A DNA stretch of 8,274 bases, taken from Bacillota bacterium. Lineage in GTDB: Bacteria > Bacillota > Bacilli > Bacillales_B > DSM-18226. The translations under genes and the position numbers were made by a program. Under the pieces are notes generated by a model. The model was not told the origin of the DNA. It was given only the letters and a program-made list of their open reading frames with translations, and searched no databases. Location of the stretch: contig JAKACS010000116.1 of NCBI GenBank assembly GCA_021821235.1, positions 1 through 8,274 of the forward strand. Direction: 5' to 3'. This document shows, in pieces, positions 1 through 7,982 of the stretch (within the stretch, counting starts at the first letter, position 1; every line of letters starts with the position of its first letter).

Positions 1-21
1 AAGAAAAGTAAAAATATTTGA

Positions 22-139
22 TTTCTTATCAAGAGAGGTTGAGGGAATGGCCCGATGACACCTCAGCAACCTTCAATTGTTTTTTGATTGAAAAGGTGCT
101 AAATCCAACAAGTTACTGACTAACTTGGGAGATAAGAAG
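22..139 (+). promoter_or_regulatory. SAM-I (S-box) riboswitch aptamer, leader of the met operon
   Basis: This RNA element binds S-adenosylmethionine and controls transcription of the genes downstream. The conserved S-box blocks are visible: AGAGAGGTTGAGGG near 33-45, GGCCCGATGA at 49-58, CAGCAACC at 64-71 and AAGGTGCTAAATCC near 93-106. Helix P1 is a perfect 8-bp pairing of 23-30 (TTCTTATC) with 131-138 (GATAAGAA), extendable by a T-G wobble at 22/139. P2 starts with GGTTG (37-41) against CAACC (67-71). P3 pairs TTCAAT (72-77) with ATTGAA (87-92). P4 pairs CAAGTTA (109-115) with TAACTTG (121-127) around a 5-nt loop. By the established S-box mechanism, SAM stabilises P1, which frees the downstream terminator and turns the operon off. 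The class follows from conserved sequence and folding done by eye. The transcription start must lie close to base 20; an A/T-rich -10-like stretch is present at 9-18, but the -35 region is outside the window. Confidence 0.97.
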
Positions 140-179
140 AATGGCTGCGTTCGCACAATGACAAAAGTCTTCTTCTTAT
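132..179 (+). promoter_or_regulatory. Antiterminator helix of the SAM-I riboswitch
   Basis: Bases 132-141 (ATAAGAAGAA) are the exact reverse complement of 170-179 (TTCTTCTTAT), giving a 10-bp helix. The 5' arm is the 3' strand of aptamer helix P1, and the 3' arm includes the 5' side and loop of the terminator hairpin. The pairing therefore excludes both P1 and the terminator. In low SAM this helix should form and let RNA polymerase continue into metI. A small TGC/GCA hairpin around 146-155 lies in the connecting loop. The pairing is read directly; the role follows from the known S-box mechanism. Confidence 0.88.
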
Positions 180-197
180 AGAAGACTTTTTTTATTT
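163..197 (+). terminator. Riboswitch-controlled intrinsic terminator upstream of metI
   Basis: A perfect 11-bp stem pairs 163-173 (AAAAGTCTTCT) with 180-190 (AGAAGACTTTT) around a 6-nt loop, and the T-rich tract runs through 197. This is the OFF structure of the S-box leader, expected to form when SAM holds P1 together. It ends about 38 nt before the metI ATG, so it attenuates transcription rather than hiding the ribosome binding site. Confidence 0.95.
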
Positions 198-220
198 ACA
201 AAAAACAACCATAAACCCTC

Positions 221-237
221 AAGGAGTGATCGTCATG
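221..237 (+). promoter_or_regulatory. metI ribosome binding site and start codon choice
   Basis: AAGGAG at 221-226 is a good Shine-Dalgarno sequence and lies 8 nt before the ATG at 235. A GTG at 226 is in the same frame and would give a protein three residues longer, but its first base is part of the Shine-Dalgarno itself and no other purine-rich site lies at a suitable distance upstream. The ATG at 235 is therefore chosen, and the protein begins MYKLGTKLAQIG. Confidence 0.85.
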
Positions 238-1347
238 TACAAATTAGGAACAAAATTAGCACAAATTGGTAACCGTAGCGAATCAGCAACAGGTTCGGTA
301 AATCCGCCGATTTATTTTTCAACAGCCTACCGTCATGAAGGAATTGGGCAATCGACTGGATATGACTATAGCCGGACAGGAAATCCAACCCGCCATATTT
401 TAGAAAAAACCATTGCCGATCTAGAGGGCGGGGACCAAGGGTTTGCCTGTAGTTCTGGCATGGCAGCAATCTTTACGATCCTATCACTCTTTCAATCTGG
501 TGATGAATGGCTCGTAAGCGAAGACTTATACGGCGGCACGTATCGTCTGCTCGAACAAGGCTACAAAAAGTGGGGCTTGACCGCACACTATGTGAACACC
601 AGCAATATTGAAGAAATTGAAAAAAAGATTAACGCAAATACAAAGGCGATCTTTCTTGAAACACCAACCAATCCGCTAATGCAGCAGACAGATATTGCGG
701 CCGTTGCGGAAATTGCCAAAGAAAACGGAATCCTGTTAATCGTTGATAATACTTTTTATACCCCGCTCTTGCAGCAGCCAATCAAACTTGGCGCCGATAT
801 TGTCATTCACAGCGCTACAAAATACTTGGGCGGACACAATGATGTTCTTGCCGGATTGATCGTTGCCAAGGGAAAAGAGCTTTGTGAAGCCTTAGCCCTT
901 TACCATAATGGTGCTGGTGCTGTCCTTAGTCCATTTGATTCGTGGCTGGTAATGCGCGGCATGAAAACATTGGCATTACGGATGAAACAGCATGAAAAAA
1001 ATGCCAAGCAAATCGCAGAATATCTTTCCAATCATGAAGGAGTTACAGATGTTCTGTATCCGGGAAAGGGCGGGATGCTTTCCTTCCGCGTAAAAGATGA
1101 AACATGGGTCAATCCATTTTTGCAAGGCCTGTCATTGATCTCGTTTGCTGAAAGCCTTGGCGGGGTGGAAAGCTTGATTACCTACCCGGCAACCCAGACC
1201 CATGCCGACATCCCGGAAGAAATCCGGATTCAATCCGGTGTCTGCAATCGCCTGTTGCGCTTTTCCGTCGGAATTGAGGATGCAGACGATTTAATTGCCG
1301 ATCTTGAGCAAGCATTTGCCAATGTGAAACAAGGAGTGAACGCATAA
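235..1347 (+). CDS. metI: MetI, cystathionine gamma-synthase / O-acetylhomoserine thiolyase
   Basis: This is a cytoplasmic PLP enzyme of the Cys/Met-metabolism family (370 aa from the ATG at 235). It joins an activated homoserine, O-acetylhomoserine in Bacillus, to cysteine to make cystathionine; the B. subtilis MetI also has sulfhydrylase activity. Visible family marks are YDYSRTGNPTR near the N-terminus, the phosphate-binding SSGMAAI, ETPTNPL, the PLP-ring aspartate D171 in VDNTF, and the Schiff-base lysine K196 in HSATKYLGGH. The C-terminal region holds SLGGVESLITYPATQTHADI and NRLLRFSVGIED, which are typical of the family. The length matches B. subtilis MetI (about 373 aa). It is the first gene after the SAM riboswitch and overlaps metC by one base (TAATG). 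Gamma-synthase is preferred over beta-lyase because of the position next to a second paralogue and the closer resemblance to MetI. Exact substrate preference cannot be read from sequence. Confidence 0.93.
   Translation: MYKLGTKLAQIGNRSESATGSVNPPIYFSTAYRHEGIGQSTGYDYSRTGNPTRHILEKTIADLEGGDQGFACSSGMAAIFTILSLFQSGDEWLVSEDLYGGTYRLLEQGYKKWGLTAHYVNTSNIEEIEKKINANTKAIFLETPTNPLMQQTDIAAVAEIAKENGILLIVDNTFYTPLLQQPIKLGADIVIHSATKYLGGHNDVLAGLIVAKGKELCEALALYHNGAGAVLSPFDSWLVMRGMKTLALRMKQHEKNAKQIAEYLSNHEGVTDVLYPGKGGMLSFRVKDETWVNPFLQGLSLISFAESLGGVESLITYPATQTHADIPEEIRIQSGVCNRLLRFSVGIEDADDLIADLEQAFANVKQGVNA
760..804 (+). repeat. Paralogous DNA segment shared with metC (copy 1)
   Basis: This metI stretch just before the PLP lysine codon matches metC 1884-1928 in the same register. 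Identical runs are 14 nt (760-773, ACCCCGCTCTTGCA) and 20 nt (785-804, AACTTGGCGCCGATATTGTC). It reflects common ancestry of the two genes, possibly kept similar by recombination. Confidence 0.8.
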
Positions 1348-2537
1348 TGGAAAACGAACAATTCAGCTTTGAAACAAAGCTCCTTCATAACCGTCATAAA
1401 TTTGATCCAACAAACGGCGCGGTCAGCGTACCAATTCAGCACGCCTCAACATTTCATCAGTTCGAAATCGACCAGTTTGGCAAATATGACTACAGCCGCA
1501 GCTTGAATCCAACAAGAGAAGCACTGGAAGATGTCATTGCGGAGCTCGAAGGCGGTGTGAAAGGATTTGCATTTTCATCAGGAATGGCAGCCATTTCGAC
1601 TGCCTTTCTTCTCCTTTCTTCAGGTGACCATGTCGTGATCACAGAAGATGTCTATGGCGGCACCTTCCGCATGGTAACAGAAGTTTTGTCGAGATTCGGC
1701 ATTGAGCATACATTCGTTGATATGAACAATTTAGACGAAGTAAAGCGGGCAATCCAGCCAAATACAAAAGCGTTTTATGTTGAAACACCATCCAATCCGC
1801 TCTTAAAAGTAACCGATATTCGCGCAATCAGCGAACTAGCGAAAGAAATTGGCGCCTTAACATTTGTCGATAACACATTTTTAACCCCGCTCTTGCAAAA
1901 ACCGCTTGAACTTGGCGCCGATATTGTCCTTCACAGTGCGACGAAGTTTCTATCCGGCCACAGCGATGTTATTGCCGGACTAGCTGTTGTTAAAAATGAA
2001 GAATTGGCGAAAAGGCTTGGATTTTTACAAAACTCTTTTGGCGCCGTTTTAGGGGTACAAGATTGCTGGCTTGTTCTGCGCGGATTAAAAACGCTTCATG
2101 TCCGGCTTGAACAATCACAAAAATCAGCACAGAAACTTGCAACATTTTTTGAAAATCACTCCCTCGTGCCCACGGTCTATTTTCCCGGCTTGAAAAATCA
2201 CCCGCAGCATCGGGTGCAAAACCTGCAGGCAGACGGACCGGGTGCAGTCCTTTCATTTGAATTGGAAAATGAAGAAGCGTTACGAATTTTTGTCGAAAAC
2301 GTCAAGATACCAGTGTTCGCCGTCAGCCTTGGCGCGGTGGAATCGATTTTATCGTATCCTGCTAAAATGTCCCATGCCGCCATGCCGCAAGCTGAAAGAG
2401 AAAAACGCGGCATAAAAAACAGCCTGCTGCGCCTGTCGGTTGGACTTGAAAATCCGGATGACTTGATAAAAGATTTCTCGCAGGCACTGGAGAAAGTACG
2501 GCAAAAGCAACTTGTTTTACCAGGAGAAAACGCATGA
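1347..2537 (+). CDS. metC: MetC, cystathionine beta-lyase
   Basis: This second PLP enzyme of the same family (396 aa) splits cystathionine into homocysteine, pyruvate and ammonia, the step after MetI. Motifs are [30 protein letters not shown]175 in VDNTF and the PLP lysine K200 in [12 protein letters not shown]. The C-terminal half has the [18 protein letters not shown] and [16 protein letters not shown] blocks. Unlike MetI it keeps a longer segment near residues 275-300 ([14 protein letters not shown]), which accounts for most of the length difference. B. subtilis MetC is about 390 aa. Translation starts at the ATG of the TAATG junction, with AAGGAG at 1331-1336 inside the metI end, 10 nt upstream, so coupling to metI is likely. 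The stop overlaps the yitJ start (ATGA). The assignment of lyase versus synthase between the two paralogues rests on gene order and recalled similarity. Confidence 0.9.
   Translation: MENEQFSFETKLLHNRHKFDPTNGAVSVPIQHASTFHQFEIDQFGKYDYSRSLNPTREALEDVIAELEGGVKGFAFSSGMAAISTAFLLLSSGDHVVITEDVYGGTFRMVTEVLSRFGIEHTFVDMNNLDEVKRAIQPNTKAFYVETPSNPLLKVTDIRAISELAKEIGALTFVDNTFLTPLLQKPLELGADIVLHSATKFLSGHSDVIAGLAVVKNEELAKRLGFLQNSFGAVLGVQDCWLVLRGLKTLHVRLEQSQKSAQKLATFFENHSLVPTVYFPGLKNHPQHRVQNLQADGPGAVLSFELENEEALRIFVENVKIPVFAVSLGAVESILSYPAKMSHAAMPQAEREKRGIKNSLLRLSVGLENPDDLIKDFSQALEKVRQKQLVLPGENA
1884..1928 (+). repeat. Paralogous DNA segment shared with metI (copy 2)
   Basis: This is the metC counterpart of 760-804, in direct orientation 1124 bp downstream. 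The exact 14-nt and 20-nt runs lie at 1884-1897 and 1909-1928. Confidence 0.8.
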
Positions 2538-4399
2538 GCTTTTTAAAAAAGATCGAAAAACAAATCCTAATTGCCGATGGAGCGATGGGAACGCTTCTCT
2601 ATAGCTATGGAAAAGATTCCTGCTTGGAAGAATTAAACCTGTCAAAACCAGAGCAAATTCAAGCGATCCACGAGGCGTATATTGAGGCTGGGGTAGATGT
2701 GATCCAGACGAATTCGTATGCGGCAAATTATTTAAAACTGCAGCGTTACGGCTTGGAAGATTCGGTGAAGGAAATCAACAGCGCAGCCGTTAAAATTGCC
2801 AAACAAGCGGCAGCTGACGGCACGTTCGTCCTTGGAACAATGGGCGGCAATCGTGGCATTAAGCCGAATTCCCTCTCGCTTGAAGAAATCAAACGCAGCT
2901 TCCGCGAACAATTATACTGCCTTTTACTTGAGGGAGTAGATGGCCTACTTTTTGAAACATTTTACGATTTACAAGAACTCGAAACCGTGCTGACCATCGC
3001 CCGGAAGGAAACCAATTTGCCGCTGATTGCCCAAGTGTCGCTCCATGAACCCGGGATTTTGCAGGATCAAACGCCTGTCAACGAAGCTTTCAAACGGTTG
3101 GAAAGTCTTGGGGCAGACGTAGTCGGTTTGAACTGCCGGCTCGGACCGCATCATATGCTGTTAACTTTGGAGCAAGTGGAGCTGCCGAAAAAAGCTGTTT
3201 TATCCGCTTATCCAAATGCGAGCCTGCCTTTTTACCTTGACGGGAAATTTCATTATGAAAGTGACGCCGAATATTTCCGCCGTTCGGCTCAAGCGTTCCG
3301 AAACGAAGGAGTCCGCTTGCTTGGCGGCTGCTGCGGAACGACGCCGGAACATATCCGCGCCTTTGCAGCCGAATTGAAAAATGCTGTACCAATAACCGAA
3401 AAATCGGTCAAACGAACCGAAACAAAAATCGTTGTCAAACCAGTCCCAGCCAAACGCGATTTCCCCCGTCTAGAGGAAATGGTAAAAGAAAGTCCGTCAG
3501 TGATTGTTGAGCTCGATCCGCCCCGGAAACTAAATACCGATAAATTTTTTGCAGGGGCAAAAGCGCTCAAAGAGGCGGGAATTGATGCCATCACTCTCGC
3601 TGATAATTCACTCGCTTCGATCCGAATTTCAAACGAGTCGCTCGGTTATTTAGCGAAAACAAAGCTCGGAATCCGGCCGCTCATACATGTTTCCTGCAGG
3701 GATCGCAACATTATCGGCATGCAATCGCATTTGATGGGCTTGCACACCCTTGGGATGCATGATGTTCTGGCAATTACCGGCGATCCGGCAAGAGTCGGTG
3801 ATTTTCCGGGAGCCTCATCCGTTTATGATTTGTCATCCTTTGACTTGATTCAAATGATCAAGCAAATGAATAACGGTTTGTCGATATCCGGAAAAGACCT
3901 TGGTGAAAAAACGGCCTTCAGCATTGCCGCTGCCTTTAACCCAAATGTCCGTTCAGTGGAAAAGGCCGTTCAGCGCCTTGAGAAAAAAATAACTGCGGGA
4001 GCGGATTACTTTATTTCCCAGCCTGTTTTTTCCGAAGAAAAATTGCGGGAAATTCACGAGCAGACAAAGCATCTCGATACACCGATTTATATCGGATTGA
4101 TGCCATTGTTAAGCAGCAAAAACGCCGAGTTCCTCCACAATGAAGTGCCAGGGATAAAAATTTCCGAGGAGATTCGCGAGCGGATGTTTCGCTTCAACAA
4201 CGATCCGCTTCAGGCGGCGCAGGAAGGAATTGAAGTCACCAAATCGCTAATAGATGCCGCACTTCATTTATTTAATGGCATCTATTTAATTACACCATTT
4301 TTGCGCTATGAACTGACAACGGAATTAGCTTTCTATACCCGTCAGCGTGCGAACGACTTAAGGAGGAAGAACAATTATGCCGAAAACACCAATCATTGA
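2534..4399 (+). CDS. yitJ: YitJ-type bifunctional homocysteine S-methyltransferase / 5,10-methylenetetrahydrofolate reductase
   Basis: This cytoplasmic fusion enzyme (621 aa; B. subtilis YitJ is about 612) has two parts. Residues 1 to about 285 are a zinc-dependent homocysteine methyltransferase domain, beginning [12 protein letters not shown], with all three expected zinc cysteines: C201 in GLNCRLGP and C266/C267 in [11 protein letters not shown] linker of about 30 residues, rich in Lys/Thr/Val/Pro, follows. Residues from about 318 to 600 are a methylenetetrahydrofolate reductase FAD barrel, with E326 in VELDPP and the FAD/folate-site D417 in ITGDPA. The reductase supplies 5-methyltetrahydrofolate to MetH, encoded immediately downstream. 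The methyl donor used by the N-terminal domain is not clear from sequence, since no cobalamin domain is attached. AGGAGA at 2522-2527 lies 6 nt before the ATG, which overlaps the metC stop by 4 nt. The last 23 nt overlap metH. The gene is often annotated metF. Confidence 0.93.
   Translation: MSFLKKIEKQILIADGAMGTLLYSYGKDSCLEELNLSKPEQIQAIHEAYIEAGVDVIQTNSYAANYLKLQRYGLEDSVKEINSAAVKIAKQAAADGTFVLGTMGGNRGIKPNSLSLEEIKRSFREQLYCLLLEGVDGLLFETFYDLQELETVLTIARKETNLPLIAQVSLHEPGILQDQTPVNEAFKRLESLGADVVGLNCRLGPHHMLLTLEQVELPKKAVLSAYPNASLPFYLDGKFHYESDAEYFRRSAQAFRNEGVRLLGGCCGTTPEHIRAFAAELKNAVPITEKSVKRTETKIVVKPVPAKRDFPRLEEMVKESPSVIVELDPPRKLNTDKFFAGAKALKEAGIDAITLADNSLASIRISNESLGYLAKTKLGIRPLIHVSCRDRNIIGMQSHLMGLHTLGMHDVLAITGDPARVGDFPGASSVYDLSSFDLIQMIKQMNNGLSISGKDLGEKTAFSIAAAFNPNVRSVEKAVQRLEKKITAGADYFISQPVFSEEKLREIHEQTKHLDTPIYIGLMPLLSSKNAEFLHNEVPGIKISEEIRERMFRFNNDPLQAAQEGIEVTKSLIDAALHLFNGIYLITPFLRYELTTELAFYTRQRANDLRRKNNYAENTNH
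4359..4379 (+). promoter_or_regulatory. Strong metH ribosome binding site inside the end of yitJ
   Basis: TAAGGAGG at 4359-4366 is a full 8-nt match to the Bacillus anti-Shine-Dalgarno and lies 10 nt before the metH ATG at 4377. It is the strongest site in the operon and is embedded in yitJ codons. It fixes the metH start and suggests metH can be initiated well on its own rather than only by coupling to yitJ. Confidence 0.88.
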
Positions 4400-7300
4400 A
4401 CAACTGCAAAAACGCATCCTTGTTATGGACGGCGCAATGGGTACGATGCTGCAACAAGCAAACTTAACTGCTGAAGATTTTGGCGGCGAACAATATGAAG
4501 GCTGCAATGAACACCTCAATCTCACAGCTCCTTCTGTCATTGCAAAAATCCATCAAGAATACTTGGATGCCGGAGCTGATATTATTGAAACAAACACGTT
4601 CGGTGCAACCAGCCTTGTCCTCGATGAATACGGCCTTGGCTATAAAGCTTATGAAATCAATAAAATTGCCGCGCTGATTGCTGTTCGCGCAGCCCAGCAT
4701 ACCTCGACTGACGACTGGCCCCGCTATGTTGCCGGTTCGATGGGGCCGACAACAAAAACGCTAAGCGTCACCGGCGGCACAACTTTCGAAGTGCTCGCTG
4801 GTGCGTATGAAGAGCAGGCGATCGGTCTAATTGACGGCGGGGTTGACTTGTTATTACTTGAAACAAGCCAAGACATGCTGAACGTGAAAGCAGGTTATTT
4901 CGGAATCAAGCGGGCATTCGAAAAGACTGGTAAACAGCTTCCCTTAATGATCTCCGGAACAATTGAACCAATGGGGACAACGCTTGCCGGCCAACCGATC
5001 GAGTCATTTTACATTTCTGTCGAGCATATGAATCCGATTGCGGTAGGCTTAAACTGTGCCACAGGACCTGAATTTATGCAGGATCACGTCCGTTCGCTGG
5101 CCAATCTTGCATCCACTGCAGTCAGCTGTTATCCAAATGCCGGCTTGCCTGACGAAGAAGGCCATTACCACGAAACACCGGAAATTTTAGCGAAAAAACT
5201 CGCTGATTTTGCCGACCATGGCTGGATAAACATTGTCGGCGGCTGCTGCGGGACGACGCCTGAGCATATTCGAGAAATTGCTAAAGCAATGAAAAACTAT
5301 CAGCCGCGTGAGACAAAACAAGCTGAAGCTCACATGGTGTCCGGAATTGAACCATTTATTTATGATGATCCAACATTGCGGCCAATTATGGTTGGCGAAC
5401 GGACAAATGTGATCGGCTCACGCAAATTCAAACGGCTGATTTCAGAAGGCAAATTTGAAGAAGCCGCAGAAATTGCCAGGGCTCAAGTAAAGGGCGGTGC
5501 TCATGTCATCGATGTATGCCTTGCCGATCCTGACCGTGATGAAATAATTGATATGGAGAATTTCATCAAAGAAGTTGTTAAAAAAATCAAAGTTCCGCTC
5601 GTAATCGATTCAACTGATGAAAAAGTAATTGAAAAAGCACTGAAGTTTTCCCAAGGGAAAGCAATCATTAACTCGATTAATCTAGAGGATGGCGAGGAAC
5701 GTTTCCAAGCGATTGTGCCGCTGATTAACCAATATGGTGCCGCCGTTGTAGTTGGAACGATTGATGAAAAAGGTATGGGTGTTACCGCTGAGCGCAAACT
5801 GGAAATTGCCGAGCACTCATATGAGTTGCTCGTTCATAAATACGGCCTAAAACCGCAGGATCTGATTTTCGACCCACTTGTTTTTCCGGTTGGCACCGGC
5901 GATGAACAATACATCGGCTCGGCCAAAGCAACGGTTGAAGGCATCCGCTTCATTAAGGAAAAATTCCCAGAATGTCAGACGATTCTCGGTGTCAGCAACG
6001 TTTCATTCGGACTGCCTCCAGTTGGACGGGAAATTCTAAATTCGGTTTTCCTTTATCACTGCACACAGGCAGGTCTTGATTACGCGATTGTCAATACGGA
6101 AAAGTTGGAGCGATTCGCTTCGATAGCAAAAGAAGAAGTTGCTTTGGCGGAAGATCTTCTATTCAAAACAACCGATGAGACACTCGCAAAATTTACGGAT
6201 TTTTACCGTGGTAAAAAGAAGGAATCGAAAGCAACCAGGCCATCGATGACGTTGGAAGAACGACTCGCCTATTATGTGGTGGAAGGAACAAAGGAAGGTT
6301 TGCTGCCGGATTTAGCGCTCGCGCTGGAATCCTATCCAGCACCGCTCGATATCATCAATGGACCGTTAATGGACGGGATGAAAGAAGTCGGACGGCTATT
6401 CAACGATAACCAATTAATTGTTGCCGAAGTTCTCCAAAGCGCTGAGGTCATGAAAGCAGCTGTTTCGTATCTTGAACCGCATATGGAAAAAGGTGATGTT
6501 TCTGCTTCAAAAGGAAAGGTCCTTTTAGCAACGGTGAAGGGCGACGTGCACGACATCGGAAAAAATTTAGTTGACATTATTCTGAGCAACAACGGCTACA
6601 ATGTCCATGATTTAGGGATTAAAGTCGCACCAGCTGAATTAATCAAGGCAATTCGTGCTGAGAAACCGGACATTGTTGGTTTGAGCGGACTTTTGGTAAA
6701 ATCAGCGCAGCAAATGATGTTAACCGCACAGGATATGAAGGAAGCCGGAATTTCCCTGCCGATATTGGTTGGTGGTGCAGCGCTATCAAGGAAATTCACC
6801 GATACGAAAATTTCAAAAGAATACGACGGGCTCGTGCTTTATGCAAAAGACGCAATGAACGGTTTATCGCTTGCCAACCAGCTGCAGTCTCCTGGAGAAC
6901 GCGAAAAATTAATTAGCGAGAAAAATGAAAAAGCAGCAGAGCTTAAAGCAGGACCCGAAAGGCTTGAACGGGCCGCTGTTTCCGTTACAGTGAAGCCAAA
7001 GTCTGCTGTCTCAACGGAAGTTCCTGTTTTTATCCCAAAGGATTTAAAAAGGCATATTTTAAAGTCATACTCTCTTTCTCATATTGAGCCATATATTAAC
7101 ATGCAAATGCTGCTTGGTCACCACCTTGGTATTAAAGGCAAGATTTCGAAACTGCTCACCGAGAAAGATGAAAAAGCATTGAAGATTAAAGATGTGGTCG
7201 ATGGTTTGATCGCTGAGGCTAGCTCGCAAGGCTGGATCACTCCGGCGGCCGTTTATCAATTTTTCCCGGCCCAATCGGATGGAAACAAAGTTCGGATCTA

Positions 7301-7826
7301 TGATCCCGAACAGCCTGATAAGATTTTACAAGTCTTTGATTTTCCAAGACAAGAGTCGTCACCCCATTTATGTTTGGCTGATTTTCTTAAACCAGTGGAC
7401 AGCGGGATTATCGATTATGTCGGATTCTTCGCTGTTACCGCCGGAAAAGGAATCCGCGAACGAGCAGATCAATTCAAGCAGGGTGGCCGCTTTCTGGAAA
7501 GCCATGCACTGCAAGCATTGGCACTTGAGTCAGCAGAAGGCTTTGCCGAGCTCATTCACCGGCAAATGCGCGACCGTTGGGGATTCCCGGATCCAATCGA
7601 TTTCACGATGCAGGATCGGTTTGCCGCCCATTATCAAGGCCAGCGCTATTCCTTCGGCTACCCGGCCTGTCCTGAATTGGAAGACCAGCAGAAATTATTT
7701 GCCTTGATTCGCCCGGAAGACATTGGCATCGAGTTAACTGACGGCTGTATGATGGAACCAGAAGCATCGGTAACAGCAATCGTCTTTGCCCACCCGGAAG
7801 CACGGTATTTTAATGTGTTGCGGTAG
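4377..7826 (+). CDS. metH: MetH, cobalamin-dependent methionine synthase
   Basis: This large cytoplasmic enzyme (1149 aa) moves a methyl group from 5-methyltetrahydrofolate to homocysteine through protein-bound cobalamin. All four classical modules are present. Residues 1 to about 310 are the zinc homocysteine domain ([12 protein letters not shown]; zinc ligands C227 in GLNCATGP and C290/C291 in [10 protein letters not shown]). Residues about 335-590 are the pterin-binding barrel, opening with VGERTN at 339-344. Residues about 625-850 are the B12 cap and Rossmann domain, with the lower cobalt ligand H725 in GDVHDIGKN, then GLSGLLVKS and VGGAALS. Residues about 890-1149 are the SAM-dependent reactivation domain, with R1090 and Y1095 in [14 protein letters not shown]725 and R1090/Y1095 correspond to H759 and R1134/Y1139 of E. 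coli MetH. The protein is somewhat shorter than E. coli MetH (1227 aa), but no module is missing. It is the last gene of the operon, translated from its own strong ribosome binding site. No B12 riboswitch precedes it. Confidence 0.97.
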   Translation: MPKTPIIEQLQKRILVMDGAMGTMLQQANLTAEDFGGEQYEGCNEHLNLTAPSVIAKIHQEYLDAGADIIETNTFGATSLVLDEYGLGYKAYEINKIAALIAVRAAQHTSTDDWPRYVAGSMGPTTKTLSVTGGTTFEVLAGAYEEQAIGLIDGGVDLLLLETSQDMLNVKAGYFGIKRAFEKTGKQLPLMISGTIEPMGTTLAGQPIESFYISVEHMNPIAVGLNCATGPEFMQDHVRSLANLASTAVSCYPNAGLPDEEGHYHETPEILAKKLADFADHGWINIVGGCCGTTPEHIREIAKAMKNYQPRETKQAEAHMVSGIEPFIYDDPTLRPIMVGERTNVIGSRKFKRLISEGKFEEAAEIARAQVKGGAHVIDVCLADPDRDEIIDMENFIKEVVKKIKVPLVIDSTDEKVIEKALKFSQGKAIINSINLEDGEERFQAIVPLINQYGAAVVVGTIDEKGMGVTAERKLEIAEHSYELLVHKYGLKPQDLIFDPLVFPVGTGDEQYIGSAKATVEGIRFIKEKFPECQTILGVSNVSFGLPPVGREILNSVFLYHCTQAGLDYAIVNTEKLERFASIAKEEVALAEDLLFKTTDETLAKFTDFYRGKKKESKATRPSMTLEERLAYYVVEGTKEGLLPDLALALESYPAPLDIINGPLMDGMKEVGRLFNDNQLIVAEVLQSAEVMKAAVSYLEPHMEKGDVSASKGKVLLATVKGDVHDIGKNLVDIILSNNGYNVHDLGIKVAPAELIKAIRAEKPDIVGLSGLLVKSAQQMMLTAQDMKEAGISLPILVGGAALSRKFTDTKISKEYDGLVLYAKDAMNGLSLANQLQSPGEREKLISEKNEKAAELKAGPERLERAAVSVTVKPKSAVSTEVPVFIPKDLKRHILKSYSLSHIEPYINMQMLLGHHLGIKGKISKLLTEKDEKALKIKDVVDGLIAEASSQGWITPAAVYQFFPAQSDGNKVRIYDPEQPDKILQVFDFPRQESSPHLCLADFLKPVDSGIIDYVGFFAVTAGKGIRERADQFKQGGRFLESHALQALALESAEGFAELIHRQMRDRWGFPDPIDFTMQDRFAAHYQGQRYSFGYPACPELEDQQKLFALIRPEDIGIELTDGCMMEPEASVTAIVFAHPEARYFNVLR

Positions 7827-7893
7827 AGATTCTCTCCTCTTTTGGAAAATGAAGGGAAAGATCAGTATCCTCGATGAGTAACCAAATTTAACC
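7827..7893 (+). other. Short 3' untranslated stretch after metH
   Basis: These 67 bases separate the metH stop from the operon terminator. I see no ORF, no ribosome binding site and only trivial hairpins (for example AGAG/CTCT just after the stop), so it reads as plain 3' untranslated RNA. Confidence 0.5.
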
Positions 7894-7952
7894 AAAAGGC
7901 GGTTTGCCCGTTCCTTCGTGTGGAATTGGCAACCGTCTTTTTATTTATTTTT
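7894..7952 (+). terminator. Rho-independent terminator of the met operon
   Basis: A long hairpin pairs 7894-7908 (AAAAGGCGGTTTGCC) with 7928-7941 (GGCAACCGTCTTTT), with one bulged T and one G-U pair. An inner helix pairs TTCC (7911-7914) with GGAA (7922-7925) around a 7-nt loop. The U-rich tail runs to 7952. It lies 68 nt after the metH stop and between convergent genes. On the - strand the hairpin is followed by only a short TTTT and then an A/T-rich stretch, so it may also stop transcription from the right, less efficiently. Confidence 0.92.
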
Positions 7953-7982
7953 CAACTTTTTACCTCGTTTATATAGTCCTAC

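Noticed and set aside
1..20. Promoter -10 element (A/T-rich stretch at 9-18)
   Set aside because: A transcription start near 20 is expected for the riboswitch, but several TAAAAT/AATATT registers are possible and the -35 region is outside the window, so no exact promoter is called.
22..197. T-box leader as an alternative explanation of the structured leader
   Set aside because: The T-box sequence (TGGNACCGCG type) is absent, while the S-box conserved blocks are all present.
3090..3594. Two antisense frames of about 100 codons opposite yitJ
   Set aside because: They overlap each other and the strongly conserved yitJ coding sequence, without start signals. They are chance frames.
4340..4376. 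A separate cobalamin riboswitch or promoter for metH
   Set aside because: metH starts inside yitJ with no untranslated gap; only a Shine-Dalgarno sequence is seen.
5501..5797. A 98-codon antisense frame opposite metH
   Set aside because: Ser/Ile-rich composition typical of a reverse-complement shadow of the pterin-binding domain, with no ribosome site.
7279..7707. A 142-codon open frame on the + strand inside metH
   Set aside because: It lies in another frame within the well-conserved MetH activation domain, has no proper ribosome binding site, and resembles no family I know. It is a shadow.
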